From Leptidea sinapis (lineage: Eukaryota > Arthropoda > Insecta > Lepidoptera > Pieridae): a stretch of DNA of 64,000 bases. The position numbers and the translations under genes are program-made. The stretch spans positions 5,594,501 through 5,658,500 of the forward strand of contig NC_066267.1 of the NCBI RefSeq assembly GCF_905404315.1. Reading direction: 5' to 3'. The notes below the pieces were generated by a model, which had not been told where the DNA came from, did not search any database, and saw only the letters and a program-made list of their open reading frames with translations. Below are positions 13,101-22,963 of the stretch, piece by piece; positions within the stretch are counted from its first letter, which is position 1, and every line of letters starts with the position of its first letter.

Positions 13101-16100
13101 CAGAAGAGGTAAGAGTCACGCGATAGAAAGAGAGGCAACTTCTAGGTGAATAAAGATGTAGCTTAATAGCGCTGTGCCATCTGAATTACACCTTATTTGT
13201 ATGACCCAAGAGTCTCTATTTCTTTAATTGACTTTGCGGAGCCTAGTTGTGCGATAAAATAACATTTCTAGTTTCTAATATACTAATCTCATACTAAATG
13301 TCATGTTACTGATTAGGTAACGTACTTTCCATTTAAGTTAAAAGTTTTTTGATATCTGTAATAGTTTCGGAATAATTGACGTCCTTGTTGTGCGATAGAT
13401 TGACCTTTGTGTTAATCTCATACTAAATGTATGAGAGTGTTTAATATCAAAATTTTGGACACTTCTCATCTGATTTTTAAAAAGTTATTGATGTCATTTT
13501 ACTGAGGGGAAACGTTTTCGATTAAGTTAAAAGTTTTTTGATATCTCTAATAGTTTCGGAATAATTGACGTCCTTGTTGTGCGATAGAATGACCTTTGTA
13601 TTAATCTCATACTAAATGTATGTGAGTTTTTAATATCAAAATTTAGGGTACTTCTCGTTTGATTTTTAAAAAGTTATTGATATCTGTAATAGTTTCGGAA
13701 TCATCACCTGGTCACATTTAAGGATTACAACCTGTATCGGTATTAGGATTCTATTAGATTATATCGTCGATTCCCGTCACTATTTACTTTGCAGGTTTTA
13801 TGTAAGTACTGCTCGCAGTTTTTGAGGAAGTCCTGTTTAAACAAAAAATGAATTCCCAATGCGTTGATGGCCATCTCCTAGTCCCTCACCTCTCATACCT
13901 GCTGTCGGGTTTTCCGCGCCGCATGGATGAGAGCGGCGTCGGGAATATGTCCGGGGGCCACAGCGAGCGCTGCACGGACTGACTCGGCACGGAACCGATG
14001 GAATCTCCTGTTATCTTCTTCTTCGGTTGCACTGTCGTCTGAAATATCCCCCTTCCCATCAGCAGCCAAAGCTTCTCGGCCTGATAGTATGAGACCCTCA
14101 AGTGATACTTTCTTCTTTCGCTTTGTAATGTCTTTCTCAGCTTGATTTTCCTATTTTAAGAAAAAATGTGATAGCAATATGAAACATGGTAAGAATTATT
14201 CTGAGTTACTAACATGAGTTATAAAATAAGCAAGTAGATATTATTTTATTTATTTAAAATTAACATCTATCTTTAAATATTTAAATTAAATTATTATCGA
14301 TAAATATTTAAGTTTTACTGCATTAATATAATTAGTTATTGTACTGTGCATTATTAATGTGTACCTAATATATTAAAAACCATTATATAGTACCACCAAT
14401 GTACTAGTAAATGATAAAAAAACAGCAAATTGTTAACATATAAAAGAGGTATTATTATAAGTAAGTAAGTAAGTGGAGGTGTTCTCCAGAGGTTCGGGTT
14501 TGAATCCCGCATCATACATAAATATTGAGTCAGGGACAATATCATACAAACAACATTTTACTGTTATATGAGTGATTTATATACAAAGGTATTAAACACT
14601 CAATCATTCATACGTATTACCTCATCGTTATCATTTCTGTCATTTTCAACCTCTGGATCCTGATTCTTCTTCTCCTTGCGCTTTGCTAAACGCTTACTCT
14701 GTGATGATTTTTTTACCTGAAATACTTCAGTTTCCTCTTCTGAAATATAATATAAATTCACATTTCTCTGAGAACTCTTAACATAAAAATTAGGATTCCA
14801 AGGTATTAAAAATGAATAGAGTATGCCTGCAATATATAAGGTAATGAAGTACCTTACATAATTTATGTCTAGAAAGAGTCTCTAGCTGTTAGACAATTGA
14901 TAAAAACAGGCCACAAATATTAGTTAAGTGTGTGTGACAAGCGAGTGTAAGACTCGCGATTTGTATAACACTTTGTGTTTGTGTGAATTGCTCAAACTAG
15001 AGCTCTACACTCAATATTTTTAGATGTTTCACAGGTGTCACAGACTATCTAGACGTATAAATGATCTATGATCTATTCAACCTATGTTTTAGCAAATTTT
15101 TTTTTATGGAATAGGAGGGCAAACGAGCGTGAAGAATGAAGGGTCACCTGTTGTCAAGTGATCACCGCTGCCCACAATCTCTTGCAACACCAGAGGAATC
15201 ACAGGAGCGTTGCCGGCCTTTAAGGAAGGTGTACGCGCTTTTTTTGAAGGTACCCATGTCATATTGTCCCGGAAACACCGCACAAGGAAGTTCATTCCTC
15301 AGCTTTGTAGTACATGGAAGAAAGCTCCATGAAAACCGCACTGTGGGCACCGCCATACTTCCAGATGGTGAGGATGATATCCTAACTTGTGGCGTGTAGT
15401 GCGAAGGCGGAATTCGGCGGCAGGCATCAGGTTAAACAGTTCTTCGGAACACTCCCCGTGATAAATGAGGTAGAAGACACACAATGAAGCGACTTCTGTA
15501 TGCAACACCAAGTGTTTCAGTAATTGCTTTATTTCAGATGCTGCAGCCGAAGAATGCCCATAGAGATATTAAGGAATAATATTAATGATTGAAGGTAACA
15601 AATTTGGTAAAAAATAATTTTTCCTATGGATATTTAATATTGATAAGACTAAGCCCACAAATTTCTGAATTATAATGATTTCTCTGTACAAGTTTCAAAT
15701 GTTATTCCACATTACAGGATGAATTTTCAAAATCTGTACCAAAGAGGATGTAAATACTATGTAATAGGAGGCGGGACTACCTGAAATTTAGTTTAATATG
15801 AAACATGCCATGATTTGACATAAGTTTGAAATAGTAATTACAATATTATGGTGACAAAGTATAATCCGGCTAAGTTTGAAAGCAAACAGTTGCTTAAAAC
15901 ATTGGATATTTTGGCTATCTATAACTATTAACAAGATTATAGCCATCATCTGTCAATGACTGTATGTTTTATACAATCAAGTGACTTGCTTTTTTCTAAG
16001 AGTTTGCTAGGCTTATCTGAACCTACTCAGGTTAGCTATGTGTTGATAGATCAGTCAGTTACAATTTCCTGTATGATTTGGATGTATGAATAAAAAAATG

Positions 16101-17865
16101 CACACAGATGACAAAATATTATGATTAGAACCATACAATAAAATTAAGTAATTCTCAGCAATTGATAACAATGGAAAAAATTTACCATTACATAATAATT
16201 ATTGTTTAATCCGTGTATATTTCTATTATTTGAGTTTTTCCTTTGATGTGTCCATACATAATTTCTATGAGAGAATTTATTGACGCACAGTTTGACAGTT
16301 CAGCTGTGAATACTTTACGAAGTAATTTTTGATGTTATGATATTATATTATTAACAAATTCATATAAAAACATTATTTTATTTATTATATACGAGTATAC
16401 AGAACAACGTCTGTCGGGTCAGCAGTTTTATATATAAACAATTTTAATTGTTTCTACTGGGTTATAGATATTCTACGTATACATATTATTTGAAACATTA
16501 GTGTGAAACATTCAGCTTTACTAGTATAGGAAAAAAGTATAGTCAACCAAAATGTTCTTTTTTAACATCAAAGAATCTGCTTGTGATACCATACCGTGAC
16601 CATGCTATGGACTACTGTGCCCATAACAATTGTTGATGCTATTTGAAGATTATATACCAGTAGAACATGGTTCCTCTCAAATATCAAGACCCTTGTGGAT
16701 CTATTGTTTACTTTACCCAACTATTTCTATGGAGCAGATAATGTCCTTGCTATTATAGGTTTGCCAGCCCCAAATTAAAAAAGAGTAGGACTTGAAGTCG
16801 GAAAAATCAGGACAATTCAGTTTAAAAACAGTAATAGAGTTGTGTAGCTAGTTAAATTTATACGATCATACTTTTCAATAAAGTATTTGAATCTAGTTAT
16901 ATGAATTGAAAATTAAAATATGTCAAAGTAAATGTCAGTAAAAAGCGAGGACATAAGTAAAATATTAATACATTTGCGAGTATCTTTCTATTTTTATCTG
17001 TATTCTCTGAATTAATTATCAATACCAATAATTAAATATTTAAATAACCCAGACATTGCTTTAAATCTATTCAGGACATATGTGTCCTGGGACACTACGA
17101 AAACTAGGACTTGGGAAAACAGGACATTTGGCAACTCTATGCTATTAGAAATTCTGCTGGGTATTCATGTTATCCTAGATAGTGGCTATTTTTGGAGTAG
17201 ATCTCACTGCATTTTGCTCAGCATGTAGATTGTTTTTTCACTTTTTGAGACAGAATCTACAACTGTTATTGTCATTGATTCCTTTAGTCTGCTGCAAATG
17301 TTTGTTTAGCCTGTAAGGGCCAGTGATGATCTCTATTTAGAAACATTACTGTTAGCAGGTCGGTTGCAGGCCCTGTTATATGCCTGATTTTATAACCAGG
17401 AATACAGAATTAATACAGTAATTTATATTACTTTGATATTCATAAATATTATTTTTAGACCTATTGTTTCAATTAACAAATATGCTATGTCACATATCAA
17501 TTTAGATTTTAAACTTTAGCTTCTTGACTTTATTGTTTTCATTGACTATCTACTGAATTCGTATTTATATTTTGAAATTGATGTGGTAAGTGTGTAGTAT
17601 CTATGTAATAGAATTACTTCGTTTATTAGCAAGGGCATTATTATATATATTTTTGTTTGACAATAAATAGGTTATTAACACAACTAAACGTTCAAAATCT
17701 CAAACCTTCGTCAGCGAAACTTAACAATGGAGTTTTTTTTATAGATTTTTCCTTCTTGTTTTGACTTATTATTGGAGGCGGCGGTGCTTCTGGGTCACCG
17801 TCTTCATCATCTTCTGCACAAAACACGCGTCTTTGTATTTTTTTTGGTTTACGAAATAACGACAT
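4180..17865 (-). CDS. PAXBP1: PAXBP1/GCFC homologue (GC-rich sequence DNA-binding factor family), N-terminal ten exons
   Basis: Exons, 5' to 3' on the minus strand: 17865-17706, 14739-14621, 14150-13899, 11269-11119, 10028-9918, 9437-9293, 6867-6678, 5846-5723, 5185-4997, 4355-4180. Every junction is AG/GT and the phases agree, giving 539 codons. Similarity to the PAXBP1/GCFC1 family runs in order: start MSLFRKPKKIQRR and LLSF; EVFQVKKSSQSKR; HIPDAALIHAARK; ARELGDFIP with an acidic run; EEWEEQQM; a helical segment ending GYITDLIECLDEK; HKRRCDFLVERRRADVRDQ; a basic region with SSDDE; and LPAWRSVRG to ADCLPRLLAPYVRHQ. The start is the ATG at 17,865, as in the vertebrate protein. Family members are nuclear, with links to spliceosome assembly/disassembly and transcription. 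About 370 further residues, including most of the GCFC domain, must lie left of position 1. Confidence 0.9.
4377..4720 (-). mobile_element. RTE-like LINE, C-terminal remnant
   Basis: The minus strand reads LGVSLRDRIRNEEIRRRTKV, then AIPKWRWAGHIVRRTDGR, RPRTRRWTDDLVKITGIR, the C-terminal end of RTE-type reverse transcriptases. A TGA replaces the Trp codon expected after TGIR, and the downstream frame still contains AAQDRSS and a degraded end. It sits in the intron between exons 9 and 10 of the PAXBP1-like gene, next to the exon 10 acceptor, in the same orientation as the host gene. Confidence 0.7.
5395..5620. repeat. tRNA-derived SINE pieces
   Basis: On the minus strand, near 5,510-5,440, a Pol III A-box-like stretch occurs (gttggcgcaattggtaggag). 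On the plus strand, 5,572-5,610, a B-box-like stretch occurs (cgggtttgagtccc). Together they resemble the two halves of one SINE head in opposite orientation. No complete tRNA fold exists. Confidence 0.4.
5886..6249 (+). mobile_element. CR1/Jockey-like LINE (family J1), 3' end copy
   Basis: The reading frame gives TTRHKLGYHPHHLDVW, WNELPCAVFPGRYDMGTFKK and SAYTFLKGRQ, the C-terminal end of the reverse transcriptase, followed by a short 3' UTR and an A-run at 6,241-6,248. It is 5'-truncated. The same tail occurs at 15,098 and 59,405 (minus) and at 62,420 (plus). Confidence 0.7.
6250..6640 (+). mobile_element. LINE family J1, internal fragment
   Basis: It starts directly after the A-run of the preceding J1 copy. 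Frame pieces around HILVQSHIEYCCHLWPGAPQ and VQRKAVRIVG correspond to the RT region just upstream of the tail seen in the neighbouring copy. Stops and frameshifts break it. The same region is better kept at 62,440-62,740. Confidence 0.6.
7900..8264 (-). mobile_element. Helitron-like non-autonomous element
   Basis: Read on the minus strand it starts TCTATACTAATATA and ends aaacgttgccgggtcagctag followed by T. TC start, CTAG end and an A|T target site fit Helitrons. It contains a caaa microsatellite. A shorter close relative lies at 10,594-10,842. Confidence 0.65.
8815..9106 (+). repeat. interspersed repeat family A, copy 1
   Basis: About 290 bp. Diagnostic stretches are gacgttcagctgatggtaat, ttctgagcggcactacaatt, gcgctcgtcac, and the end aatctagccggcttcctgtg...gagcctcccactg. 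Other copies lie at 18,992, 30,629, 57,365 and 60,003 (plus) and 35,996 (minus). No coding capacity, tRNA head or terminal inverted repeat was recognised, so the class is left open. Confidence 0.75.
9740..9897 (+). mobile_element. RTE-like LINE, 3' end remnant
   Basis: The plus strand reads WTGDLVKIAGIRWMRAAQD, then LGEAFVQQWTSF, the same C-terminus as the fragment at 4,377 but with the Trp-Met intact. It lies in the intron between exons 5 and 6 of the PAXBP1-like gene. Confidence 0.65.
10594..10842 (-). mobile_element. Helitron-like non-autonomous element, shorter copy
   Basis: Same termini and body as 7,900-8,264 but about 115 bp shorter. It is immediately preceded at 10,518-10,580 by a short element with the inverted motif cttcgct...agcgaag that recurs at 19,548-19,590. 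Confidence 0.65.
11386..11626. mobile_element. MITE with long terminal inverted repeats, copy 1
   Basis: The left end ccttacaaatactttgtata and the right end ttacaccgagttaatttgta followed by agg are imperfect inverted repeats of about 45 bp. The centre (gtttattt, gcaaaatg) matches the second copy at 31,954-32,250 in opposite orientation. There is no coding capacity. Confidence 0.65.
11907..11965. repeat. perfect 23-bp hairpin with 13-nt loop
   Basis: The arms 11,907-11,929 and 11,943-11,965 are exact reverse complements (core acgagtgttgtaatg). Variants of gagtgttgtaat occur nearby at 11,771 and gggtgttttaatg at 11,986, hinting at a decayed repeat cluster in the intron. Confidence 0.8.
12225..12470 (+). 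mobile_element. LINE family J3, degenerate 3' end
   Basis: The stretch aatcccagtcactgttcaga and the following ggacagcctgggat parallel the better copies at 36,585 and 53,725. No frame survives. Confidence 0.5.
12590..13660. repeat. inverted-repeat-bounded block with a 189-bp tandem repeat
   Basis: A 68-bp segment at 12,592-12,660 (acgagaagtatccaaaattt ... tagtatgagattagt) is repeated in reverse complement at about 13,590-13,658. Inside the right half, a unit starting ttaagttaaaagttttttga at 13,333 recurs at 13,522, a 189-bp period, with the shared piece tgatatctgtaatagtttcg appearing a third time at 13,679. No protein is encoded. It may be a non-autonomous DNA element or a diverged satellite. 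Confidence 0.65.
14470..14530 (+). repeat. SINE B-box fragment
   Basis: The stretch ggttcgggtttgaatcccgc resembles a Pol III B box and matches the half-head at 5,572-5,610. The rest of the SINE is not recognisable. Confidence 0.4.
15098..15525 (-). mobile_element. LINE family J1, 3' end copy
   Basis: The minus strand encodes FRLRTTRHKLGYHPHHLEVW, CTTKLRNELPCAVFPGQYDM and FKKSAYTFLKGRQ in more than one frame, so it carries a frameshift. It is a 5'-truncated copy in the intron between exons 1 and 2 of the PAXBP1-like gene. Confidence 0.7.
15526..17690. other. intron 1 of the PAXBP1-like gene, mostly unique AT-rich sequence
   Basis: No exon was seen. A degraded Helitron-like 3' end in plus orientation occupies about 16,250-16,425 and ends acaacgtctgtcgggtcagcag, with the terminal CTAG mutated. 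Its body (16,255-16,330) matches, in reverse complement, the better copy at 24,155-24,528. Confidence 0.55.
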
Positions 17866-18790
17866 AACTAACAATAACAAAACACAGATTCACTTGATTA
17901 CACTTCACAGATAAATTACGTTAAACGTTTTAATTTCTTTTATCGGTAACAAATTATACTATAATAAATACGTAAGTGGTAGGAAAAGCAAAGTGTAAAC
18001 TCTAAACTCAAAGATTTCAGAACTGTCGGAACACATACGAAGGTACGAATACCGCTAATAAAATTAAACTTCAAACTCAAATGTCATATTATGTCAAAAT
18101 AAATTTTGGCACTTGCAGATAACAAACACGATATCTGTTGTGTGGTCTATAATCTGCCCATAATGGGCGAATTTTAAGAAAAATAACAATCATGACAAAC
18201 TAAAGTATAAATAAAGTATATGCGTCTAATCTTTACGCGCGATTGAAGTAAAACTTAATTATAATTAACTTTAGGGACAATTAACAGATACATATATATA
18301 CTTTATTTGCTTATCTGAAAGCTCATAGACAATTTATAGGATTTTCGTTTGCCTTTGTTTGTCCCACCTATTCTAGGACATCCATATATAACAAATATTC
18401 ATAAAAAGTTGAAAGACAAGACGATTTAATTTATAGCATTAAATATATACTAACATAAGCCGTGTTATTAATAAATAATTGAATAAAAATAATTAAATTA
18501 TAAATATCACACACATCAAAATATCGTTGTTATTGAATATTAACGAATATGGCTATAGGCGCCCATAGGGGCTCAAACTTTTTTCCTTCCATCGGGACGA
18601 AGAAAAATTAACGAATGTCGCAAACGTCAGACTGAGAACTTTTATTTCATATATAACGGCGGAAGAGGATCACCGTCCTTAGCAGGGTCCATAGTCCTAG
18701 CAGTGGGCGTCGATGGGTAAAGTCAGTGCACGGAACAAACTTATTCACAGAATCAAATTATAATGTAGAATAACTTTAAATAAACACACT
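17866..18790. other. upstream region of the PAXBP1-like gene
   Basis: It should hold the promoter and 5' UTR of the minus-strand gene starting at 17,865. It is AT-rich, with no TATA box or RNA gene that can be called with confidence. Confidence 0.4.
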
Positions 18791-18894
18791 ATGGGATATA
18801 TGGAACGCGCGATGGTTCAAGTTCGACCGCTCTGGCCGACCGCTGCACAAGAAGTGAAGTGCGCTCCTCTCGGCCGGGGAAACGTTGACTCCAT

Positions 18895-18963
18895 CGAACG
18901 CCAACAGATGGCGCTGGCGTTCCGTGTAACGACACGACAGATGGCGCTGGCGTTCCGTGTTAC

Positions 18964-18985
<22 letters not shown>
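18895..18985. repeat. short tandem duplication and (TA)n run
   Basis: The segment cagatggcgctggcgttccg occurs twice (18,905 and 18,939), followed by a run of TA dinucleotides. The 165-codon open frame crossing it and the family A repeat is not a gene. Confidence 0.7.
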
Positions 18986-18991
<6 letters not shown>

Positions 18992-18997
<6 letters not shown>

Positions 18998-19287
18998 AAT
19001 GATAATAAGGGACGAGACGAGCAGGACGTTCAGCTGATGGTAATTGATACGCCATGCCCATTACAATGCAGTGCCGCTCAGGATTCTCTGAGCGCCACTA
19101 CAATTGCGCTCGTTACCTTGAGACATAAGATGTTAAACCTCATTTGGCCAGTAATTTCACTAGCAACGGCGCCCTTCAGACCGAAACACAGTAATGCTTA
19201 CACATTACTGCTTCACGGCAGAAATCGGCACCGTTGTGGTACCCATAATCTAGCTGGCTTCCTGTGCAAAGTAGCCTCCCACTGGTA
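18992..19287 (+). repeat. interspersed repeat family A, copy 2
   Basis: Full-length relative of the 8,815 copy, starting in aatgataataagggacgaga and ending gagcctcccactgg. Confidence 0.75.
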
Positions 19288-19544
19288 AAAATTACAAAGT
19301 AGTCATAAATGAGCAAATACACTTGGAGATTTTCAGAAAATATTACTGAGAATTTGATTTTTTTTTAAACCATAAAATTATAATGGTTAAAAAATTGTTT
19401 CAATTGACTTTTTTCTGCCTGAAGTACTAACGTTAAGCTTTAAAATATTCTGAATTACCCCCAAGTCACGCCTAAGTTTTACATCAACACTGCTATCCTT
19501 TCATCATTTTCGAATGTTCATGATCTATAAGCATCAATTGTTTA

Positions 19545-19985
19545 CCTTGCTTCGCTCAAATATTCGCCGCAGCGAAGCGGTACCACGAGCGACCAGTGAT
19601 GAATTAACGCATAGGCCCGTGAGGCCCGGGCCTAGGGCGGCACGATTTGGGGGGCGGCAAAATTTTCAGAACGTTAAAATTTAAGAGCCGAACAATTATT
19701 CCAAAAATTTATTTTTAAATTGGCTGTTTTTTTAAATTGATTAAAAAATTTCTATGGACTATAACATAATTCTATTTTTTATTGACTTTTCAATTTGAGG
19801 TGCATTATTAATATTTTGATGGAATCAATTATAGTCTTATAATAAATTGGCGGATTTTTTAAATTTATTAAAAAAATTCTATGGACTATAACATAATTCT
19901 TTTTTTATTGACTTTTCAATTGTAGGCGCATTATTAATATTTTGATGGAATCAATTATACTCTAATGTAAGAGTAATCTCATCAA
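19545..19985. repeat. repeat with a 126-bp tandem duplication
   Basis: After the small cttcgct/agcgaag element and a GC-rich piece (gtgaggcccgggcctagggc), a unit containing ctatggactataacataatt is present twice (19,752 and 19,878), each followed by attattaatattttgatgga. The GC-rich start resembles the noncoding part of hAT/ZMYM1-type elements, and a coding fragment of that type lies at 21,035. Confidence 0.6.
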
Positions 19986-20059
19986 AGATACAAAAGTGAA
20001 AAGTTGATGTGACATCACTCATTGGAAGTCAAAAACTACCACCCATTCCAAAATGTATG

Positions 20060-20700
20060 CCTCAGACCTGAGCAGAATGACCTCAACAAACTCAGCGGCC
20101 TTTTTTTTATCGAAAAAATATGTTTACAAAGTAATATTGTACAATTAAACTTATAATTCAATAGCCTGAGGGCGGTCACTCCATTCCCAATCTGTGGTAT
20201 CATTAAGAAAGTCATTTATGTTATAGTAACCTTTACCACACAAACGTTTTTTAACAATTCTTTTGAATAACGTAATACTTTTGTTTTGAACATTTTCTGG
20301 GATCATGTTGTAAAAGCATATACATCGCCCCACAAAAGACTTACTAACTCGACTTAGCCGAGTAGTAGGCATTATAAGTTTATGTCTGTTTCTGGTGTTC
20401 ACATTATGGTTATGAAAGTTTCTCGCAAATTCACTTATGTGCCTATGAGCATAGATTACATTATCAAGAATATATTGAGAAGCAATAGTCAAGATGTTAA
20501 TTTCTTTGAATTTTGCTCTCAATGATTATTTAGAACTTAGGTTATAAATAGCGCGAATAGCCCTCTTCTGCAGCACAAATATTATATTAATATCGGCAGC
20601 GTTGCTCCATACCAATATAGTCGTCATAGTAGCGCCGTATCTTTGTCAGTTAATTTTCTAATCTATTTAACCGCGTTAGCTGCAGAACTAAGTCTGTTCG
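20060..20700 (-). mobile_element. CR1/Jockey-like LINE (family J2), 3' end copy
   Basis: The minus strand encodes NTRNRHKLIMPTTRLSRVSK, IPENVQNKSITLFKRIVKK and FLNDTTDWEWSDRPQA, with the upstream part (FVLQKRAIRAIYNL) in a second frame. This is the C-terminal end of a LINE reverse transcriptase plus 3' UTR. Related copies: 37,170 and 58,262 (minus), 61,744 and 63,437 (plus). Confidence 0.75.
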
Positions 20701-21034
20701 CCAATGCTTCAATATGGAGGCCTCATTGTAATTTGGAATCTAGAGTTATGCCTTAAATATACGTAAATTATGCCTTATATGTCTAGTTATGAGTTTAAAT
20801 GTTAAAAATTTGCACCGAATGCCGCTAAGCCGATCAAAATCAAACGATGCCTTCAAAAGACATATCGCAATTTAAAATTTTATAAAATAACGTTTTCTTC
20901 GATTAAGGCTCAAGTTTACAATTATAATCAGAACCCAACGAGTTCGAAAATTAAAATTTTAAGCTCGAAGAGCTCAAAAAACAGGAAAGTCGTTCTATCG
21001 AGCTTGAAGAGCCCAATAACTTTGAGGGATATTT

Positions 21035-21240
21035 TCGAGCGCTTTGATTCAAAATAAAGTATTGCAACAAATTTCTAAGGAAGTGCAATTTGCTAAGTAT
21101 TTTGGTGTGATTATGGATTCTACGCCTGACATTGTACATGTTAATGAGCTTACGATAATTATTAGATATGTACGTGATAACGGTGAAATTGGAGTTTCGC
21201 CGGAAATCGAGATAAACCGTTTTTTACCCTAAAATACCCC
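21035..21240 (+). pseudogene. hAT/ZMYM1-like transposase fragment
   Basis: A 62-codon stretch reads QNKVLQQISKEVQFAKYFGV, IMDSTPDIVHVNELTIIIRY, which fits the DUF4371 core of hAT-type transposases and ZMYM1-like proteins (the D-S-T-x-D motif). It is cut off at 21,232 and no further domain follows, so it is a relic. Confidence 0.6.
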
Positions 21241-22180
21241 CCCTTTTCCACTTCCCGACCTCAGATCGCCCGTAATTTATTTTCTCTTAATTTTTGTTAT
21301 ATTCTCGTCCTTTACCAATGGGTTTCATCCTACTGTATTTTTTTTTGGTTTCAAAAATTATCGACGCTGGTCTAAAACGGCAATTTTGGTCATAGATTGG
21401 AATGTTATATTAGCAAAAATTTTCACACCAATGTGTAATACCGAATTTTAGATACTTTAAGCGTACAATTGGCCGGACGTAAAAGTTCTTACAAACTTTA
21501 CAAAAATTTAAAATTTTTTTGATAATTTATCTGACAAAGATACGATTGAATTGAAAAATTCAATGACACAAATTCACATACGCAACAGACGACTGGGAAT
21601 GTAAATTAATGAAATGAAACACAAAAAATGAAAGCATATAATGATAATTATATTATATTTACTAAAGAACCATAACATAACATAGCGATAAGTAATATTA
21701 CTAAAGTGATTTCATATAAATTACAACTGCCTATTAAAATATTGTGTGAATCATTGTGATTACCTAGCCAAAACTCTGCGACGTCGAGGGATCAAAAATT
21801 TTTTGAATTGAAAACTTCTTTAGCGGCGTTGAGCACTTTTCTTTCTTGGGCAGGTTATAAAATGTTAAGCTCGCGTCAGGACACATGAACTGATGGAAAA
21901 TTCGTCAGACAGTCGTTGAAAATAATTAACCGATAGCTTGTGCCCATGTTTTTGAATATTGAAAGTTTCCTCACAGTGGTAAAAAAACATTGCACAATGG
22001 ACACAACCAATCATTTGATGAAGTTTTATAGAAAGCTAAATAATGTGGAAATATTGTCAATGCATAATCTTCAGTCGTCAAGTAAAGCCACAGACCCTCT
22101 TGATTTTTTAGAGTATTGCAAAATTCTAATAACAATAGAAGAGATGTAAATATATATTCACTTTTATATTCAAACATCCT
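21241..22180. other. AT-rich intergenic sequence without recognisable genes
   Basis: A 69-codon frame at 21,940-22,149 (FLNIESFLTVVKKHCTM...) could be a scrap of the same hAT-like element, but no motif supports it. Nothing else is supported. Confidence 0.35.
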
Positions 22181-22185
22181 GCACA

Positions 22186-22410
22186 TTTACCAATCCACAA
22201 GCTTCTTTTATTACATGATCTATGATGGGAATTAAATTATGGTCCACATAAGCATACGAAGTAACATGTGAAACCCTCAACCTATTTATTACCCGCTCAA
22301 CATGTATTCTTAGTTCTGCTTTCTGCTCTGATAGTTTTACTTCATGCTTAGTCCTGAGTGTAGAAATTAATACAGAAAGTACATGACAGGTTTTTAAATT
22401 CTATGTCAGC
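22186..22410 (-). pseudogene. DDE_4/ISL2EU-like transposase C-terminal fragment
   Basis: The minus strand reads KLSEQKAELRIHVERVINRL, RVSHVTSYAYVDHNLIP, then IIKEACGLVN-like sequence. The R-x-H-V-E-R-x-I-x-R-L block and the C-x-L-x-N end are typical of the C-terminus of DDE_4 transposases of the ISL2EU/THAP type. Only this exon-sized piece is present. Confidence 0.55.
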
Positions 22411-22689
22411 CATCAATGCTTTGTTAAGAGGTACACAAAAGCGCCCGCAAAATAACTCGTTAAATTTCACTCTGAAAAATAATGTGAATATTTTCAAGCC
22501 CTTTTATATTTTTTCTGTGTTATGTGATGATGTTAATTTTATAAGCATAACACCTCTAATGTTTATATCTAAGTACTGCTAAAAATAAATAGCTGGTAAC
22601 ATCGTTAAGCTAAAAAGTTACACGTGCCACTAATTCAATTAAAAAAAAGTTACAGACTGACAGTACATTATTGACGTTTGACTTTTGAG

Positions 22690-22963
22690 TATTCCTTAAT
22701 CGTTCCGCGCGCACGTAGTACGTGCAATTTTGTTTGGTCTTGGTGAGTTTTCCAATTTTATTTATTCAATCCTGTAAAGATTTCTTATATTTTTTACATT
22801 TACAAATTACATTTTTGCAATGCGTTATTTTCATTATTATATTTTTAAGAAATGGTTGACAATAACGTTTGACACGTAATTCTTAACCTCACTAATTACT
22901 ATATTTTTAAATGCTTTGTTTTAGTCCTTAAATTTCTTCGAAGTCCCTACTACACTTGTCAGG
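22690..22963 (+). promoter_or_regulatory. RpLP0: RpLP0 promoter-proximal region, noncoding first exon and 5' UTR intron
   Basis: A donor at 22,742|22,743 (tcttg|gtgagt) and an acceptor at 22,924|22,925 (tgttttag|tcc) define an intron in the 5' leader. The coding exon then has a 39-nt leader before the ATG at 22,964. The palindrome gcacgtagtacgtgc at 22,711-22,725 lies just upstream of the donor. The exact start site cannot be seen. Confidence 0.6.

Noticed and set aside
18791..19288. 165-codon open frame
   Set aside because: It spans a duplicated GC-rich piece, a TA microsatellite and the family A repeat; no motif or homologue is recognised.
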